Positions 27,278-31,560 of a stretch of DNA of 31,560 bases are shown one piece after another (the first letter of the stretch is position 1; each line of letters starts with the position of its first letter). The notes beneath the pieces are model-generated. The model saw only the letters and a program-made list of their open reading frames with translations, was not told the DNA's origin and searched no databases. The stretch is from Hirudo medicinalis. Lineage: Eukaryota > Annelida > Clitellata > Hirudinida > Hirudinidae. A program made the translations under genes and the position numbers. Where the stretch lies: positions 184,796-216,355 of the forward strand of contig MPNW01000286.1 in assembly GCA_011800805.1 (NCBI GenBank). Reading direction: 5' to 3'.

Positions 27278-28040
27278 CATGTTATTAATCCAAATAAAGT
27301 GTTATCCAAATTATGATGTCCACTGGCCATTCTTTTCTGTTACATAAATACATCTTGATTTCGTTGATGCTACCAATTCCAGGTATTCCTTTCGCAAGAT
27401 ATTGTTTATACATTGTATATGTCTCTGTCTTATCAGAGTCTCCAAAACTTTATCTATAGGATAAGGATTAAAGCCGCAGAACACGCTGCCCATTCCATTA
27501 TTTCTTCCTGAAAAAATTCCATCGTCTCCTTTGAGGTGTACCTTTATAAAAATCGAAGTCATATTCATGGTGAATCTTAGCAAAGGGAGTGAGAATACTG
27601 AAGATGGTCTTGATATAGTCTTTGGAACCCTGTTTTCCTCTCAAAAAAGTTAATTCTGCCTGACAGCAAGCTGGAAATCCTCTCCATACCATCACGGGAC
27701 CTCTGCGTGCAATAAACCTCTTACTCCATATTAATCCATGTCAGTCATAGTGGCACCCATCATTATCATAGATGTTAAACTTTGGTTTGTCTAGAATAAT
27801 TACTGACTTCCGTAAAGTCCCCACAATCAACCATATGTTTTGCTCGTTCCAACTATCAATCTTTTTTCTTGAAGTTTTTAACGGCATTGATATTAATTTT
27901 TCAAATACGTGAAACCGCTCTTAAAGATATGACGAACAAATTGGCACATCAAATTGCAATTCCTGTTAAAACGTGTAATAAATTCGTTTTTAACTTTATT
28001 ATAAGATTTCGTAATGATATAAAAATTATATAACCAAATT
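27278..28040 (-). pseudogene. Tc1-like transposase pseudogene, copy 2
   Basis: Cleaner copy of the 18581 element. Minus-strand pieces in order: ERAKHMVDCGDFTEV, DNDGCHYD, RFIARRGPVMVW, then RGFPACCQAELTFLRGKQGS and KDYIKTIFSILTPFAKIHHE, and DKVLETLIRQR. They correspond to the Tc1 order WxxVIFSDE, DGxxYYWH, VMVWGGIS, AELTFL, LLPFA and WGxLIRQ. Several frameshifts and the loss of the NPIE motif show it is dead. No TIRs identified; the ends given are those of similarity between the two copies. Confidence 0.78.
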
Positions 28041-28439
28041 CCATTCAGAAATTTACATTTCTATATAAATTCTAATTTTAATATGACGATGGCCTAAGAG
28101 GTCGAAACTTATCAGTCTGTTAATAAAAACTGCAAATTTATTACAACATTTTTACATGCTTAAAACAGTGCAAGCGGATAGTTGATAAACCATAAATTTT
28201 TAAATGTTAATATTCCAGGTAAACCTGTGAGTCGTATTAGCATCCATAGGTGCTTGACTTGTTATGACTGCCTGTTCAGGCTTGAAACTTTTCCGGATCT
28301 CGAGAGGATGAGAATGGAATTGGTTTGCATATTCCGAAAAGGTGCATGGTTCGTCAGCACGTGGGACACCAGCAGGGTTGTGGGGGCATTTGTGACGTCT
28401 TTAGAAAAAATATCAAACAGTTTTTTTTTTATTCAAATC
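28041..28439. other. No gene recognised
   Basis: A 95-codon open frame at 28182-28466 (CLTCYDCLFRLETFPDLERM) has no recognised domain, and its cysteine spacing is not a known motif. Confidence 0.35.
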
Positions 28440-28452
28440 AGTTTTGTGATTA

Positions 28453-28915
28453 AAAACTGCCAATAGCAGCAAAAACTGAACCAGCAGTTTTGCCATAAAT
28501 CAAGGCGTCTATGTTAGACAAAGTAAATAGTAAATGCATACACAAATTCATAAATAGATGAAAAGTTTAACATACATGTATGTGTAGACAAGATATAATA
28601 AGAATCTGCGCATCTATTATAAGATACTAAAAAACGTTTTTATAATAGTTTGTTTGGTCCTTTCTCTGTTGTCCCTCAACCTTGCACTCCAAACTTGTTT
28701 TGAATAATTTCTCCAGATATGTCTTCTGAAGAAGGCATTGAATAATAATAATAAACTCAGATGTCTTATTCCAGGCTTTCTTGGTGGGAAATGATTGCAG
28801 TATATGGTCAGGCTCGGCAGTTTCATCATGTTCAGTTCATTGATGATTTCATATATATTTCATATCCTTTATTGAAGGCATCAATGTCATGCAAGACATA
28901 ATTCCTTTTGAAATC
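28453..28915. repeat. Unidentified dispersed repeat, copy b
   Basis: It begins with the same AAAACTGCCAATAG arm as the 20449 hairpin and shares two further blocks with copy a, separated here by about 340 bp containing a TAATAATAATAA run near 28743. Element class unknown. Confidence 0.5.
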
Positions 28916-28934
28916 TAGCATAAGCACAATTCTA

Positions 28935-29145
28935 GCACAAATCTTCCAAATTGGTCGTCATCTGCTCCAACCTGATCCAGCCAGTACAACATTCCGCAAC
29001 CTTGAGATCAGGCCGGACTGATCCATGACCACTCACATCAACAAAACAACTCGTTCCTGCTACGCCTCTCTTCGCCACTCCACTCTCATTTGATGTGCGG
29101 AAGCTTCTTGCTACATTTTATGTCCTATCAAAAATTTACTATGGC
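28935..29145 (+). pseudogene. LINE post-RT fragment, partial copy 1
   Basis: It matches 29325-29520 (ACTCACATCAACAAAACAAC, CATTTGATGTGC.GAAGCTTCT). It encodes MTTHINKTTRSCYA, the T(S)HINKT segment after the RT in CR1-like LINEs. Confidence 0.75.
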
Positions 29146-29154
29146 AATTGAACG

Positions 29155-29985
29155 CCATATGTACGCTGATGACACGCAGGTATATGGTCACTGCCACCCA
29201 GACCAAACCGAATGTCAGGATTTCGAACTGGGTGGACGCCATCAGTGACTGGATATTCAGCAGTCGTCTCCAATTGAACGCCAGCAAAACTGAGGTGAAG
29301 TGTTGCTTCTCCGGTTGACGTGCACTTGAACTCTCTTCCAAATCGGTCGCCATCTGCTCCAACTAGCCATCTAGCCAGTACAATCTGTCCGCAACCTTGG
29401 GACTCAGACTGTTCCATGACCACTCACATCAACAAAACAACTTGTTCCTCGTTTCTCTCAGGGAAATTCGCAGCATTGCCGCTCCATTCTCATTTGATGT
29501 GCAGAAGCTTCTCATTATATCTATCAAAGATTGACTAAGACAATTCAACACAGGTCGGTTTACCTACCTGTCACATCGAGCATCTTCAGCGTGTCATCAA
29601 CGCCGTTGCTAAAATCATAAACAACAAACGAAAACATGACCATGTCACTCTTCCTAATAAATGACTACAAAATCTCTTCACTCTAGTTTTTCAAGTCTCT
29701 CCTTTTTCAAGGTCATACCCGCCTTTCACCCGCATCGCACATATACCCGATAGGCGCGGGCTCAGCAACCAGGGCTCCCTCGACAATTCATATGCCCAAC
29801 ATGCGACACTGGATAGCAGGTATAAGTATTGTTTTGCCGCAGATCTGGTACAGACCTCCCCCCCTTCGATTATAACAGCAATCCAGCCGGGGTTCAAATT
29901 CTTCCTCTTCAGAGAAAGCTTCCCTCTACATTAAGTGGTGTTGAAATTTGGTTGAACCACTCTAACCAAATCGTTATCGTTATAT
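29155..29985 (+). pseudogene. LINE RT C-terminal half and 3' end
   Basis: It starts with the intact catalytic box MYADDTQVYGHC (29159-29194). After a frameshift it continues VDAISDWIFSSRLQLNASKT, MTTHINKTTCSSF, IRSIAAP, HLQRVINAVAKII and ends near 29935. The 3' end shows ATCGTTATCGTTAT (29975-29988), a short-unit tail. It is a different family from the 24.5 kb LINE. Frameshifts and stops make it inactive. Confidence 0.78.
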
Positions 29986-29989
29986 GGTG

Positions 29990-30600
29990 ACAGATCTAAA
30001 ATAAACTTTATAGAAGAAATTTCAGTTTATCCATCAAGAATAAGTAACATCTGAACGCAAGGGCAACCCAGAAATTACAAATACAGATACAAGATAGCGG
30101 ATGCTTGAAAAAAATCTCTTTTTAAGGACGAACGTAAAATACTTAAACAAAACATGTTTAAATGAAATCAGTGAACTTTTACATTGTCAATTCTTATATG
30201 TACTTTACTAACCCACAAGTACAGATCTTGCAAATACATAATTTCGGCATAATTTTCAGCAGATTTTTCAAAAACATATGTGATAGAATTCCTTGACCAA
30301 TGAATGCATTGTCACGATTTTGTTGTAAATAAAGGATTTATAGCGGTTGGCAAGAGCTAATTTCTAAGAAACCGTTGCTGAGGACGCAAGCGAACATGCA
30401 CACGGCTTCTTCCAAGTGCGCGTTACGAAGCACCTTAAAAATTTCTTAAATTTCTTGCAATTAAATGACCAAATAATGTATTTAAATATTTTATACGATA
30501 TCAAATCAAAGGTTTGCATCACAAAGTCATAATTGGGTTTCAAATATTGTTTTCAAAGTTATCTGAACCCAACTATCTGAATCTGAATTTGCTATCATAG
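29990..30600. other. No gene recognised
   Basis: AT-rich. AAATAAAGGATTTA near 30328 is a possible polyadenylation word without an attached gene. Confidence 0.4.
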
Positions 30601-30601
30601 T

Positions 30602-30814
30602 GTGCAGTCATCCAGTGGCGTATCTCAAGGCTCCATCTCATGTCTCTTCCGGACACACATAAATGATCTCTGTCTGACTTCAAATTTTTCTAGATTTATT
30701 TTATTTACAGATAACACTAATCTCATTGCTATTGGTAACAATTTAAGCAATATTAATTGTGAAATAAATCTTCTATTCAATTATTTTTTGCAAAATTGTT
30801 ATATATCAACTTGA
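30602..30814 (+). pseudogene. LINE reverse transcriptase fragment (Jockey-like)
   Basis: SSGVSQGSISCLFRTHINDL, then FILFTDNTNLIAIGNNL aligns with GVPQGSILGPLLFxxYINDL and LFADDTxL of Jockey-type RTs. The catalytic ADDT is TDNT, so activity is lost. The frame is otherwise open to 30812. No other part of this LINE is present. Confidence 0.82.
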
Positions 30815-31313
30815 AAAAAAACATATTATATTTTATTTCACCATCGAATTGAGTCATTTATTAATGGCACCTTCATCAATATGTGTAATATCTTGCAGAT
30901 TTTTGGGAAGTTTGTTTTACGAATATTATTTAAATTATTTAAATTCTTTTTTCTTTTTTGTCCGATAAAGAAAAAGTAATTACATTTAATCAGCCTCTAC
31001 AAAATTGTGGTTTAGATTCGTGTCATCAACCTCGTTAACATAACTTCTTTATTATTCTCTAATCCAAACATATTTATCGTACTGTAATTAATGTTCATAT
31101 CGTATCCTGCTTCATTTCCATACTCTATCATCAACACGGGCAACAAAGCCAACTAGCGGAAAACCGTTGAGAAGTGACGAGCAACGAAACAGCCTCTGCC
31201 AGCTTTTAAATTCTGGATCGAGAGGAATCCTGATATCGGAATCTTAAAAACTGACGAATTGTAAAGGGAAGATGTTCGATGGAACCTACTTGAACTTTTA
31301 GTATTCTTAATAT
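30815..31313. other. No gene recognised
   Basis: AT-rich left half; 31130-31250 is more GC-balanced but has no readable domain. Confidence 0.4.
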
Positions 31314-31560
31314 TGTTATAACCCTGAAAATGCCATCAATTAATTTTTAAAGTTATATTTATGTTTAATTAGTTTTCGTTATATTCACTATCTTTTAGTT
31401 CTACGGCGATCATAAATTACCACACAGAAGCAGACAAGATTTCAGAGAATCTCGAAGCCCACATTGAAGAACTTTCCTATTCAGCAAATAATCACGCAAC
31501 TGATCGTTACGCAATAACTGGCAGCAGGATTATTGCGTAAGCGTGGTATTTACAGTTAAT
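31314..31560 (+). repeat. LTR family 1, copy 4, cut by the right window edge
   Basis: Starts TGTTATAACCCTGAAAATGC directly after ATAT and includes the roughly 57 bp missing from copy 2. It stops within the first hairpin (TTTACAGTTAAT). Orientation is opposite to copy 1, so both window ends point outward. Confidence 0.85.

Noticed and set aside
29139..29423. Minus-strand frames over the 29.1-29.4 kb LINE
   Set aside because: They are antisense to the YADD-containing reverse transcriptase fragment.
1..31560. A giant transposon or provirus bounded by inverted terminal repeats
   Set aside because: The interior contains host exons and unrelated repeats, and the same LTR inserts alone at 11210 with its own target duplication.

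Overview
This is an AT-rich, transposon-dense piece of an invertebrate nuclear genome, most likely an arthropod; the phylum is an inference. The evidence is spliced genes with GT-AG introns, AATAAA and TATA signals, and many decayed DNA transposons and retroelements. No bacterial, organellar or viral gene organisation is visible, and no complete rRNA or tRNA gene was seen.

Layout. (1) 0.63-1.74 kb, minus strand: three consecutive in-phase exons of a class C GPCR (metabotropic-glutamate-receptor-like ligand domain); the rest of the gene is outside the window or was not found. (2) 3.5-11.2 kb: a transposon graveyard with a Tc3-like transposase relic, pieces of a LINE with a restriction-like endonuclease in opposite orientations, a probable piggyBac remnant, a tRNA-derived SINE, and a roughly 2.4 kb hAT (ZMYM-like) element with its own nested insertion. 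(3) 11.2-16.1 kb: the gene-rich core. It holds a solo LTR, a 197-codon minus-strand gene for a putative secreted protein with a TATA box, a 545-residue secreted or GPI-anchored leucine-rich-repeat protein on the plus strand, and the 3' exons of a SAXO-type (stabilizer of axonemal microtubules) gene on the minus strand, convergent with the LRR gene. (4) 16-23.5 kb: the large introns of the SAXO gene, whose further exons lie at 19.93-20.35 kb and 23.42-23.53 kb. These introns are filled with Tc1-like, hAT, LTR, LINE and SINE debris. (5) 23.8-31.6 kb: an internally deleted Rex1/L2/CR1-type LINE with an APE endonuclease domain and a (TTA)n tail, a second copy of the Tc1-like element, more LINE reverse-transcriptase fragments, and an LTR copy that runs off the right edge.

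The host genes do not form a pathway: one is a neuronal-type receptor, one an axonemal microtubule protein, one an extracellular LRR protein, and one is unrecognised. The transposons are almost all dead. Both window edges fall inside opposite-facing copies of the same 327-bp LTR, and three isolated single Ns sit at abrupt joins or duplications. The window therefore looks like a draft-assembly contig broken at repeats.
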